Part shown: one piece after another, positions 54,163 to 64,000 of the stretch
How the letters are laid out: each line of letters opens with the position of its first letter
How positions within the stretch are numbered: the first letter of the stretch is position 1
DNA from: Diadema setosum
Lineage: Eukaryota; Echinodermata; Echinoidea; Diadematoida; Diadematidae
Reading direction: 5' to 3'
Assembly: GCA_033980235.1 (NCBI GenBank)
Contig: CM067072.1
Span: 27,248,192-27,312,191, forward strand
Length of the DNA: 64,000 bases
Made by a program: the position numbers and the translations under genes
The notes under the pieces: model-generated
What the model was told of the DNA's origin: nothing
What the model saw: only the letters and a program-made list of their open reading frames with translations
Database searches by the model: none

Positions 54163-54943
54163 CCCTAAAAAGACTGGGGGGGGGGGGGGGGGGGCTAAAA
54201 GGCCCCCCCCCCTCGACATTTCGCGCGATTAGTCTGCAACACGCAATTTTCTCGCCGCGATTTAGTATGACTTTTTTCTTTCGAGTTTCCCGCACATTTT
54301 GACACCAAATTTGTGACGCCTGGGGGTACGGTTCTGAAGTTACAGAACTTTTTGTACATGCACGTGAGGCCGAAAATGGCTCAAAAATGTGATTTTGCGT
54401 ACAAAGTCAATGCAAATTGAGTTTTTTCACATGATTCATTTATTATAAATATGCTTATTTTTACTCTCAGTGGCTAAAATTACTTTGTTTTAGGAGTTTT
54501 ATGCTTCAAAAAGTGTCTGCCACAAATTTTGTAAAAAAAAAACAACAAAAACAAAAGGTCGAAAAAACAACGATATACATAAGAAATTCATAAAACAATA
54601 AAATAAATAAGAAATCAATTTTGATACTGATTTTTTTTCAAGTACATTTGCTAAGAATGCCACAAAGAATAATTAGACCAAAAATGAGCACTTTTGGAGC
54701 TTTATTTACTGATTTAGATCAAAGAGTCTGATTTCTCGCATAAATTAGCATAATCAATCAAAATAAAATAAAAGAAGACTATTTTGTAAAATTTAAATAT
54801 ACGATCTTATTACATCGCACACTACCATTGTGCAAATTTCCGCGGCGATCGCGCGATCCACGGCCGAGATCTTAAGGGGGGGCCTTTTAGGCCCCCCTCC
54901 CCCCAGTCTTTCGAGCTACCAAAATAGCCCAGTCTTTTTAGGG
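54163..54943. mobile_element. piggyBac-like non-autonomous element with TTAA target duplication
   Basis: It begins CCCTAAAAAGACTGGG and ends with the exact inverse CCCAGTCTTTTTAGGG; TTAA is present on both sides (54159-54162, 54944-54947). CCCT...AGGG termini plus TTAA duplication are the hallmarks of piggyBac-type elements. Inner sub-terminal repeats GGGCCTTTTAGGCCCC also pair. The 781 bp interior has no transposase. Confidence 0.75.
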
Positions 54944-55403
54944 TTAAATGCGAGCGAGCGAAGCGAGCGAGCTTGAAAATTTTGACATTTTACAATCCCC
55001 AAACTGCCGTTTGTAGCTATATATTTGCTTTGGAAATTATGGGGAGGGGGCGCACCGGCCGCAACTGCTGGCAATTACTGACAGCAACATCAGGAGAATT
55101 GCATAACGATTAAACGCGAGCGAGCGAAGCGAGCGAGCTTGAAAATTTTGACGTTTTACGCTACAGTCCCAAAACTGCCGTTTGTATCTATATTTTTTCG
55201 CTTTGGAAATTCGGGGGGGGGGGGGCGCACCGGGTGCAATCGGCTGGCAATTACTGGCAGTAACATCAGGAGAATGGTATATAACGGTTGAATGCGAGCG
55301 AGCGAAGCGAGCGAGCTTGAAATTTTTGACAGGGGGGGAGGGTGGGGAGCTGTATACCCCCCCCCCCCCATCCACGCTCACATATCTGTGTATGACAGTG
55401 TTT

Positions 55404-55427
55404 ATGAGTGTGTGTGTGTGTGTGTGT

Positions 55428-55500
<73 letters not shown>
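55404..55500. repeat. (GT)n microsatellite
   Basis: A long TG dinucleotide run with a few interruptions. The Val/Cys-rich frames across it are artefacts. Confidence 0.95.
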
Positions 55501-56497
55501 TTTAAAAAAATCGGGAAAAAGTAAGAAAGAAAAAATTTGGAAACAAGTCTGAAACAACAACAACAATCCGGACAAAGAAACAACGACACCATGACTTTCC
55601 GAAGGTTTCGTCCTAGACTTTACTGTCTAAGGGGTACCCCCACCCCACCTTTCCCTGGTTTCGCGGCCGCTGTTACGGTCTCTAGGCTTGCCTGACGCTG
55701 CTCTCTTCCTTCAAGACTGAAGTGTCACGCAAAGTGACTGATCAGCCAAGCAAAAATATAATAGTTTATTACAGTACTGGAAATTCGTAACAGAAAACAT
55801 GAAATTCCTCTTTGCCTCTTTCAACAAGTGAAAATGATAGAATATAAAAAGCTCAGAGGTGAATCTGTCAAAATACAATGATCATGATCTTTATTGTCAA
55901 ATGTGTATATCTCTTTCTTCTTTTTGGGGGGTGGGGGAGGGGGCTTTGTTTTTCATCCTAGATTTCATTTTAACTATTTCGGAGTTGGACAATCAGTTGC
56001 AATGAGGACCTATATTTCTCTTTCCTGGCTTGTTTCTACATTGGTCCCTTGCTCAAATGCCTATCTATATAAGATAATATTTGATTTTTTCTTCTCTTTT
56101 GTTTGTTGGTTTGGTTGGTTGGTTGGTTGTTGTTGTTGTTGTTGTTGTTTTTTTTTATGTCTGTGCATGCCACCACCCTGACAACATTCAGAGAGGCATG
56201 CTCTACCCTAAATACAACTTTGCAGTCATTCGATACTGGATCTCTTATTCTTCAAGATGCATTCAGATTTTACTAGCACAGTGCACGCTCTTTTATTGTT
56301 TAAAATGATAGAGATCATTACCGCGGCACCTCCTCACGACACATTAACTGTTCATCCTTATAATTATATAGCTTCTTGGAGCAGCTCCAAGAGGGATTAC
56401 CTTACTCGCGAGTATCATCACAAGTATCAATTATTTTGTTTCATTCAACGGCGAAAAAAAAATATTCAATGTCATTCGGTTGTCGTCCTTGTGTGTG

Positions 56498-56528
<31 letters not shown>

Positions 56529-57764
56529 TTTTTGGTGCTATAGGCCTATATGTTTTCCAACTTATTATGTCTGTTTCCATTCTATTTATCTTTCCGTTAT
56601 TGTCCGTTTTATTTTTGGTGGTTATGATCGTCCTTTGCTCGAAAGAGTTTTAATTTCATAAATTCTCTCCAAAATCTCCTATATACAAGCTTTGCTTTTT
56701 AGTAGGTTCCTCATATTGCACGTCACGTCCTTATACACTTGTGCTATTTTGTTTCAAATTGACTGTTGTGTTAAACACTTTTTTTTTCTGAAATCAAATG
56801 GAATATAAAACTTGTATGAAATGTGGAATATGGAACATGAATAGAAAAAAAAAATCCATGATGTGTTTTCGTGTTTGTTTATTGGTTTGTGTTTTCAATC
56901 TCACTGCAAACACGAACATGACGATAGTCTTATAGCCAGGAAGTTGATTTTAGTTTGACATGCATGCATATTTTCTTTCCCCGGGAAGTTATAGGCCTAC
57001 CTGAAGAAAAAAAAAAGAAGAAGAGGAGCTAGGAGTATATTCGATACAATAATAAGTAGGCCTGTATGACACACTTTTTAGAGTATAAAAACATGAATAA
57101 AATTGAATATAATTTGTTAATTAGTAATATCCGAATATGAGGCCGGCACACCCGCGCACACGAAAACCTATACTGAGCGGACTCAAACCGACAGCACATG
57201 AAATAAATAAACTCTTATAGGCAAAAGAAGAAAAAGAAGAAGGAGAAAAAGAAAAAAAAAGAAAAGAAAAGAAGAAACAAGGAAGCACGGGCAAGTTACG
57301 TATTGATTTAAAGATGAGAAAATAATGTCCTCAACACAGTCTTATATAAAAATGGTTGCGTCGCTGCTTTTTTACGATCCCGTATGAAGCCTCTGGGGGA
57401 GGGGTTGCGCCAAATGGCGTGGGTTCCTATACCCTGTTCACTTGGTGTACCTGACCCGGTGTGTGTGCATGTGTCTAACAATATTACAAATCCCGTACAC
57501 GAAGTTCCAAGAACTTGACAAAAATTTAGTTGCAAATTTTGTTTACAAAAGAGAAAGAAAATAATGAGTGACTAGTATATTGGGGACTATTGGCATTGAA
57601 AATAGGGATAAGAGCAAAGAGTGAGAATATAGGAACAAAGAAGACTAACCGGAAGAATATAAGGAGGGGAGAAGAACAACCTCTTACATCAATGGAAATG
57701 AGCCCTGTGAGTTTAAATAAGGGAATACTATAAGACATAATAAATAAGGTAGGCCCTATATATT

Positions 57765-58018
57765 ATGAAGGGTTTGTTTGCAAAAACCGATAAGTCCATT
57801 TTTGAAAATTTTGAAGTACGATCTCTGTCATAAAGTACAAAATAATACCTTTTAAATGATATATTGGTCACTATACATAAAAAGGTATATATTTTAAGTT
57901 ATGGTCAAAAGAAGCAAAACATTTCTTATTATTCTCTTTTATTTTTCTTGACCTTTCATCGCAAATATCTCCATTTGGCAAATATGGACTTATCGGTTTT
58001 TGCAAACAAATTCTTCAT
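57765..58018. mobile_element. Short fold-back element with ~33-bp arms
   Basis: ATGAAGGGTTTGTTTGCAAA at the left and the inverse TTTGCAAACAAATTCTTCAT at the right. The arms extend inward through AAACCGATAAGTCCAT, with a two-base gap. AT-rich interior, no coding. Confidence 0.7.
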
Positions 58019-58699
58019 ATGATATCCATATGTTGCAATATTACATATTTGAGACTAAAGCTCCTGCAAAAAAAAAAAGAAAAAAAATGATCCCCCGCGT
58101 GATAATGTTGATGATATTAAAAAAAAAAAAAAAAATAGATAAACCCATCGTTATTCAACAGGTGAAGTATCATTGGAAAGATTTCATTTTTCTCTGTTTC
58201 CTCGATGATGGCCTCACTTTGGAAAATTCAGAAGTGACGTTCTCTATTTTTTGTTGCATTTTAAAACACTTTTAACACATTTTCTTTGTTGTCGTCCCCA
58301 AATAAAAGTGAATACAAACATAATTTTTAGCTTGCCACTGCGGGACACAGTGTAAGAAATCAAATCACATGTAAATATTACGATTTTTGCTGGCAAGCCG
58401 ATCAAAATTGATATTTCAAATTATTCTTTTTCCCCTCTCTCCCAAAATTATACCAGGGTTATACTCAAGATGAACTGAGTTAATACAGGATTTAACCCGG
58501 TAACATCACTCGTTTTTGTTAGTAAATTTATGTGTTTTCCTTCAAACAGAGACGCATTACATAATGTAATCTGCCTAATCCTCCCCTGCAAACCAACGTA
58601 AGGTGATGCCACACACTACTGGTATTTTTTTTAATCTTCTTGTTTGTTTTGGTTTTTAATGACATGCATGTTTTATCAACTTGTGGATAATAAACTTCA

Positions 58700-59368
58700 T
58701 TTGGTACAGTGTATTCCGAAAGACAGATGACACTCTCATTGCATTCATTTTCGTCACACTCTCGCCGAAACGCCCTCACGTGTCGTCTGTGACGGTTGAA
58801 TGCAAAAACCCTCGATTTCGATTGCAGTCGTGTCGATGGCTTCGGCAAGCACAACATCCACAGAGCAATGCTTACATAGCATAGCGTGCATAGCCTGTGT
58901 ATGTGCGATCGAGGGAGTCTATGCACCTTCCTGCATGCCGAAACAGAACAATACAAACACTGTACTGCACGACGCACTATCCACGCATCATCGTGTATGT
59001 AGGATTGAAGATCGGGGACAACGCGGTACGGCAAGAGCAGCAGTAATAGTAGTGTGTGTGCGCGAAGACACATCCTGTGTACGTACGTACGGTATGCTGC
59101 GACTACGGCGTTCAGCCGATCGAAGGTGTATCGGCAGGTTGGGAAATTTGCAGCTGTCGTTATTCGCGGTTTTATTCAGCGCTAACATTATGGAAAAGAC
59201 ACTGAACGTTATTTTTCCTCTTGAAAGTTAAGAGAACACACGACAGAGCTGTCCATGGATAATTTTCCGGACATAGTATATCGTACGGGCATCGCATTGA
59301 CGCTTACGTCGGACGTGTAGCTGCAGCATAACCCCAGCGGCGAGCGAAGACAGTTGAAGGGGGAGAAC
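58700..59368 (+). promoter_or_regulatory. CpG-rich upstream region and 5'UTR of the CACHD1-like gene
   Basis: CpG dinucleotides become frequent here compared with the AT-rich flanks, with ACGTACGTACGG and many TCG/GCG words just before the ATG. No TATA box or clear initiator stands out. Long ORFs on both strands in this stretch have no family features and look like by-products of low stop density in CpG-rich DNA. Confidence 0.45.
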
Positions 59369-59764
59369 ATGGCGTCGGGAACAAGAGGCCGTAAGCTCGT
59401 CGCGTTTGCGGCTTCAGCGCTGTGGCTATTACTTATTTTCTCTCGTATCAAAGCTGAGAAGACGAACCAGTCAACAGAACCACAGCAGACTGGCCCAGAA
59501 GGTCCCGAAAAAGAGGATACTGCAAACTCTAAGAAAAAACTACCAGAATTTCCAAACGGAGTCATCAAGTTCAATAACCCAGATTTGTTGAAAGGATTGA
59601 CGGGCAACGCTCGCCCACCGGCCGCTAACAAGCGGCAAAGCTATGCCGTTGTTGAAGCCGAGTTTAGGTCTGGAGTAACAACGAGTCTCATAAGCGAAGC
59701 ACAAACTTTGGCCAAGAAATTTTCTCAAATTGTTGAAGAGGAACTGGGATACACTTCTATGCAG
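59369..59764 (+). CDS. CACHD1: First coding exon of a VWFA and cache domain protein (CACHD1-like); gene continues past the right edge
   Basis: CACHD1 is an alpha2delta-like single-pass surface protein that modulates calcium channels and Wnt signalling. Only the first 132 codons are here, ending at ATGCAG followed by a GTAATT donor at 59765. Residues 8-30 (KLVAFAASALWLLLIFSRIKA) form a signal peptide. Residues ~31-95 are a Pro/Lys/Glu-rich linker. Residues ~97-132 hold AEFRSGVTTSLISEAQTLAKK then EEELGYTSMQ. This matches the CACHD1 N-terminus in the pattern AxF, EAQxLA, EELG, TMQ, and the exon break directly after MQ also fits. The linker is longer than in vertebrates. I found no second exon before 64000; a long first intron is normal for this family. 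The match rests on a short block, so another alpha2delta-like protein remains possible. Confidence 0.68.
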
Positions 59765-60827
59765 GTAATTTCATCTTTTTCGTACAATGTAATTTTATAG
59801 AGTTTCAATTAGAGTAACTGCGTCAGTAAGCGTCCGTGCAGCCGTTCGCGGCAGGTACAACATACACGGTAATATACAGCTAAACACAGCATTGCACTGT
59901 CACATGCACACTACACATACACTAACACACTAGCAATCAACAAAAACCAACCGATAAAATGGGCACGATCTCTGACGAAAGTGAAATTTTCTCACCTAAA
60001 TGACAACATATTGCATCCAAAATGAAATTTTCGGTACTTCTTAACATAACAGTTAAGAAACAATGGTCCAAGAAACTGGATTTTTTTGTCGTTTTCTCGA
60101 TGTTCAGGGATTTTGAAAACATATCCTCACGTAAAACAGAACTTTCGCGAGCCGATGTGGGCCGCCATTTTTTTCGGAAAATGGATGTTACCATCGAAAA
60201 AAAGTGAGAAAAACACGAGAAAGACATCAACAACACCGCCAGAATTGCGATCTTGTTTGCGGCCAATGCATGTGCGCACGCTATTTTCACGTGCTTTCGC
60301 AATGGGAAATGATGGCGCTTACGCAATGTTCGCGAGACATGTGAAGGCGTTCAGCCAAAGATCGCGGAGCACGCGCGTATTGCATAGGGATTGTACATCG
60401 TGCCGCAAGCAGAAATACTACGTCGCATATCGCCCTTATCGGCGAAAATTGTGCCGGGTTTTGCCCTGGTAAATCATGAAAACTGCGTTGGTCAGTGGTA
60501 AATTTCTTTCATGAAAACAATTGCGTTAATGAATAATCTTGTCTATGATATATGAAATGGTTGAAAATAATTTGCCTGATTTGTTTACAAGTTGGAAAAA
60601 CCCTTAACAATGCTTAAACTGCCGCAAACGGGATATTTTACTCTAGTGTATAAACAATGATAAATGTCGGCGATAACTAACGTTGGTAATAATTAATAAC
60701 CATGGTAACTAAAATAACTGAATCATTGACATTGAATCGACCCCCTGCTACACTGTAGTTAGCCAGGCCTACCACCTGACTGTGTAGATCTATGTTCCCC
60801 TATTATTACAATATTAGCCTCTAGGCT

Positions 60828-60851
60828 CTAACGTTAGGTACCTAACGTTAG
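60828..60851. repeat. Perfect 24-bp palindrome
   Basis: Two CTAACGTTAG palindromes joined by GTAC form one fully self-complementary 24-base sequence. No loop or larger element is apparent around it. Confidence 0.8.
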
Positions 60852-61260
60852 ATCTATATTCCATGATTTGGACATCAACTCTAAAACTAACACGTAACAG
60901 TTAGCATGGTTAGAGTGCTTCGTTTTGGAATGCTCAAGTACTATTGTACATTTCGATTTTGATTGATGCTGATGTGAAGAAAAAGGACAAATTTCACAAA
61001 TTGAATCTGTTAAAAAGTGTTGACTGTTGTTCTGGACTTGTTGTTTTTGAAATTTTGATGATACTGTATACTTCCTCATGTGCAGAAATGCAGAACTTGA
61101 ACATCTCTGGATTTACTTTAGTGTGGCCATCAGCAGATCGTGAATTTATATGCTTTGCTGCCTTTAAATATTAACACTCAAATCTGTTTAGTATTTGTCC
61201 ACTGCAGTATCATGCTATGACACTGTGTACTAATGCTCTACGGTATTGACTATTGTATAG

Positions 61261-61555
61261 CAGGGCTTGACATTAGCGATGGTCTGGTGGCCCAGATGGC
61301 GTGGCCCAGATGGCGATGGCTCAGACAACTACAGTAGTCCTTAGTAAAAATTGATGTTGACCTTTCACCAAATTTCCAAAAAAAGGCTATCCATTGGTGA
61401 CCCAATCCGGCACTTTGGATTCAAAATGGATTATGTTTGCATTTATTTGGGGCCAGTACGTTTCTTCTTTGGGCCACCAAAATGTCAGATTTGAAGATTT
61501 TAATGCCATAATTGTCCAAAAAGGCCACCAGAGGAAAAAAAAAGTTAGTGTTTAC
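61261..61555. mobile_element. Fold-back element (GGGCTCGACACTAA family)
   Basis: Starts CAGGGCTTGACATTAGCG with 'ggtggcccagatgg', ends 'ggccaccagagg' followed by AAAAAGTTAGTGTTTACC. This is the same layout as 8331-9784 without the nested insertion. It lies in the first intron of the CACHD1-like gene. Confidence 0.55.
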
Positions 61556-62570
61556 CATCGAATCGTGCTATGGAAAAGTATAGAAAAAAAAATGTACTAA
61601 ACCTCAATCTGAAATGATCAATGAGCTTTTGAATAGGAAAGCCAAAGGCAAACCCAACCAGGTACGTATCATAGTCAGATGATCTTATTTTGATCATAGC
61701 AGCTCAAATGGAAGAGTGAGATCTGAACAGAAAGTGAAATTTGATGGAATTATTGCAACGAAGGGATGAAGAATAAATCTGTCATCTACAATCCATTCTT
61801 ATGTAATTTGCCGAAATATTTTTTCCCACCAAGTTTTAATGATATGCAAGATAATGCATAAAAGACAGGTGAACTGAACATAATGATCTTAGATGCTTAC
61901 TTTCATTTGTGGTGGAAGAAACAGACAGTCAAGCTTCGAGAAGAGAACATTGATCTATAGTTTGTGACTTTCTACACTGGGTCAAGAGGGGATTTTAATG
62001 CAAAAACACAGGTTTTCTTTTAGATAGAGAAGTCGGTAAACCATTGAGAACAAAAATAAAGAGTATGTTTTGTCATTGTTCTGGTATATTGAGAAGCAAC
62101 TAAACAGATTACTTTGATGAGTATGGTCAGCAGAAATAAAACTATTTTCCTCACTCTTTACTGTATGAGTGTTTGTCATGTAAGTTGCATGCAAGAGAGA
62201 CCCATAAAATGCAAATCTTCTGAGTGGAATAGAGAAGAGGGAGAAAGAAAGAAGGATTTCTTGCCAGGCATCTTGGTCTAGGGGTAACTGAGTCCAGCCT
62301 TGGCCTTGTAATGGGGTCACTTCTGGAGGGGTAAAGCAAGCTTTTGACAGGGAGAGTGTATCTGGCAGGAGGGGGAGAGACTTTAAATCCCTGTTGCAGG
62401 TCATATTGGTACTGTAATGGGATTAGAGAACTGGATTGAATTTTTGGCTGCAGTCCTCCCCTCAACCTGGTCGGGATTACAGCGACATGTTTGTGCTTGA
62501 GCAGCCGAAGCAGATTGTTATTAGACGGGAGCAACTGTGTGTGCATAACCTAATTTTTTCTTTGGAATAA

Positions 62571-62615
<45 letters not shown>
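62571..62615. repeat. (GT)n microsatellite
   Basis: An uninterrupted TG dinucleotide run. Confidence 0.95.
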
Positions 62616-62617
<2 letters not shown>

Positions 62618-62925
62618 ATGTATGTTCCATCAGAACTTCATAATCACACCTTCATTTCTCTATGTAGGGTCTATAGTATGATGCTTTGAGAGATGAGAAT
62701 TAGATATTGTGTGCGAGGGAATATACCTGGTACATGTATATATCTTAATTTTTCATTCAGTTTCATAATTTGACAGTGCTAAAAAAAAAGGTTTAAAACT
62801 AAGAGAAGAAGCAGGTTTGCGACAGAGGTCTTTGACAATGACATTTTCTACTGTCTGCTGTCATGAGTGAAAGTAGGATGAGCTATTGAAAAGACACTAA
62901 GATAGCAAACAAATCCCATCAGGCC

Positions 62926-63372
62926 TACATTAGGCCCGTTCACAAACAACGAAAATCGAAATTTCAATCGCGATCCAAATTTCGATTTTTTTTTCGACCG
63001 TTCATACACAGGGAAAAATCGCACTTCGCAACAAGGAAAGAACGATCAGTGGCCAAACTGCGCATGCGCGAATCTTGCATGACCGAAGACTGACCCCGCA
63101 GTCCCAATAGAGTTTCGCACACGCTACGAACGATGGGACTAAAAATACAGATTTCCGAATCTCGATCGCGCTCACACACACGACGCTTGGCAAAATAATC
63201 ACGATTATTCTGAAAAATCGCACTAATAGTGCGAGTTGGATCGCGATAAGGATCGCGGTAATTGGTGAGATTTTTCTGTCCACACTGGAAAAAATTTCGA
63301 AATTTTGATCGCGATAAGAAAATCGATTTTTAAATCGCACTTTTTCCCTTGTGTGTGAACGGGCCTAATGTA
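62926..63372. mobile_element. 447-bp inverted-repeat element with TACATTAGGCCCGTTCACA termini
   Basis: TACATTAGGCCCGTTCACA at the left and TGTGAACGGGCCTAATGTA at the right are exact inverses. Sub-terminal 'aaatcgaaatttcaatcgcg' and 'cgaaattttgatcgcgat' also pair. The interior is rich in ATCGCGAT words. No coding. Confidence 0.8.
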
Positions 63373-63474
63373 CAATGTATCTCTATCCGAATCAGCTTAT
63401 CTCAAGTTGGCCTTGAGATGGTAAAACAACTGTATGTTGAAAATTTAGGAAAGTTGACTTTTAATAGTCACATA

Positions 63475-63667
63475 CAGTCAACCTTGCCTAAGTCAAATCT
63501 GTTTGGACTGAAGAAATAGCTTCGACTTAATAGAGAAAATTTGACTTTATATCTGAGGGATTAAAATCAATAGAATATATAAACAGAAGAGGACTTGAAG
63601 AACCCTTCAACTTTAGGTGATTATTTGACTTTGTAATATGTGAGGTCGACTTGAGCAAGGTTGGCTG
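63475..63667. mobile_element. 193-bp non-autonomous element with TA target duplication (pogo-like)
   Basis: CAGTCAACCTTGCCTAAGTC at the left, GACTTGAGCAAGGTTGGCTG at the right, TA on both sides. The sister copy is at 42116-42278 in the opposite orientation. Confidence 0.75.
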
Positions 63668-64000
63668 TATTTCAGTTTGTAATCTAATCTAAGAGTGATC
63701 TAATCTGAGCTGTAAATGTGTTTCAAAATAGCTTTGCGTTTATCAACTCTACACAAACGTGCTTCTGGCTTAAACTCGTTTGCGATCACACTTTTGTTGC
63801 CATTTTAGAAACTTGTTTCGAACCCCATATCAAAACAGCATTGTGTTTACCAACTGCCCAAAACTCCCTACAAGTGTTGTTTGGAAACCTTAATTCTCCA
63901 GCAGAAGTGAGTTGATACAGTACAATTGTACATGCACCCAAGAACAGCTTGAATGGACAATGTGCTTGGTAGAAGACTGGTGCAACTCTGCTTTTAGTCA

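Larger units (their letters stand above)
53240..55335. repeat. Tandem array of ~150-bp units, interrupted by two inserted elements
   Basis: Five partial or full units share 'caacatcaggagaattgcat', 'taaatgcgagcgagcgaagc', 'gagcttgaaaattttgac', 'aaactgccgtttgtagctat' and 'gggggcgcaccgg', with starts near 53240, 53950, 54120/54945, 55080 and 55262. The GCGAGCGAGCGAAGCGAGCG core is itself repetitive. Elements at 53359-53916 and 54163-54943 split individual units. Confidence 0.75.
52770..59368. other. Intergenic region between FDX2 and the CACHD1-like gene
   Basis: The left 400 bases are the FDX2 upstream region. 53220-55330 is a tandem array broken by two inserted elements. 55404-55500 is a GT microsatellite. 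55550-57760 and 58020-58700 contain poly-purine and poly-T tracts but no recognisable gene. A fold-back element sits at 57765-58018. CpG-rich promoter sequence begins near 58700. Confidence 0.5.
59765..64000 (+). other. First intron of the CACHD1-like gene (partial)
   Basis: CpG-rich sequence continues to about 60450, which could be regulatory. After that it contains a 24-bp palindrome (60828-60851), inverted-repeat elements (61261-61555, 62926-63372, 63475-63667) and a GT microsatellite (62571-62615). Long frames on the minus strand at 61982-62546 have no family features. No second exon was found. Confidence 0.4.

Noticed and set aside
54163..54175. CCCTAA word resembling a telomere repeat
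   Set aside because: Single occurrence at the end of an inverted-repeat element; no tandem CCCTAA array.
58528..59073. 181-codon open frame on the minus strand upstream of the CACHD1-like gene
   Set aside because: It lies in CpG-rich promoter DNA where stops are rare, has no family motif, and shows no splice-compatible partner.
62260..62345. tRNA-like A-box word 'tggtctaggggtaa'
   Set aside because: No matching B box at the right distance and no cloverleaf could be drawn.
61982..62546. Overlapping minus-strand frames of 131-140 codons
   Set aside because: No recognisable motif, low-complexity composition and no splice context; they lie within a long intron.

Overview
This is eukaryotic, intron-rich animal DNA. 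It is AT-rich overall, with CpG-rich patches next to gene starts. The proteins are clearly orthologous to vertebrate ones but diverged. Together with the dense population of short fold-back repeats and the CR1-like retrotransposon remnants, this suggests a marine invertebrate deuterostome, most plausibly an echinoderm such as a sea urchin. That placement is inference and could not be tested here.

Five protein-coding genes can be read exon by exon. (1) HEATR1/UTP10 on the minus strand at 12123..225: the N-terminal ~580 codons in 12 coding exons, running off the left edge. (2) WDR70 on the plus strand at 15829..31581: complete, 17 exons, 667 aa. (3) ALG2 on the minus strand at 40577..35662: complete, 5 exons, 401 aa, with one GC-AG intron. 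(4) FDX2 on the minus strand at 52769..48053: complete, 6 exons, 191 aa. (5) A first exon on the plus strand at 59369..59764, best matched to CACHD1, running off the right edge. HEATR1 and WDR70 are divergent with about 3.7 kb between start codons. WDR70 and ALG2 converge. All are housekeeping or cell-surface genes (ribosome biogenesis, chromatin/DNA damage, N-glycosylation, mitochondrial Fe-S cluster assembly, alpha2delta-like surface protein). Nothing suggests they act as one pathway.

Most of the rest is mobile-element debris in introns and intergenic DNA. It includes at least ten families of short non-autonomous inverted-repeat elements, many flanked by TA or TTAA, several nested in one another. 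There are two satellite-bearing elements in HEATR1 introns that carry ten perfect DR1-type AGGTCA direct repeats. There is a ~150-bp tandem array at 53.2-55.3 kb that was later hit by two TTAA-flanked elements. There are also two CR1/jockey-like reverse transcriptase remnants and several microsatellites, including an unusually long (TA)n run. I found no tRNA, rRNA or CRISPR. The most notable signals are the DR1-carrying repeats, the TTAA-flanked insertion whose empty site is preserved in sister repeats, and a near-perfect 87-bp hairpin in a WDR70 intron.
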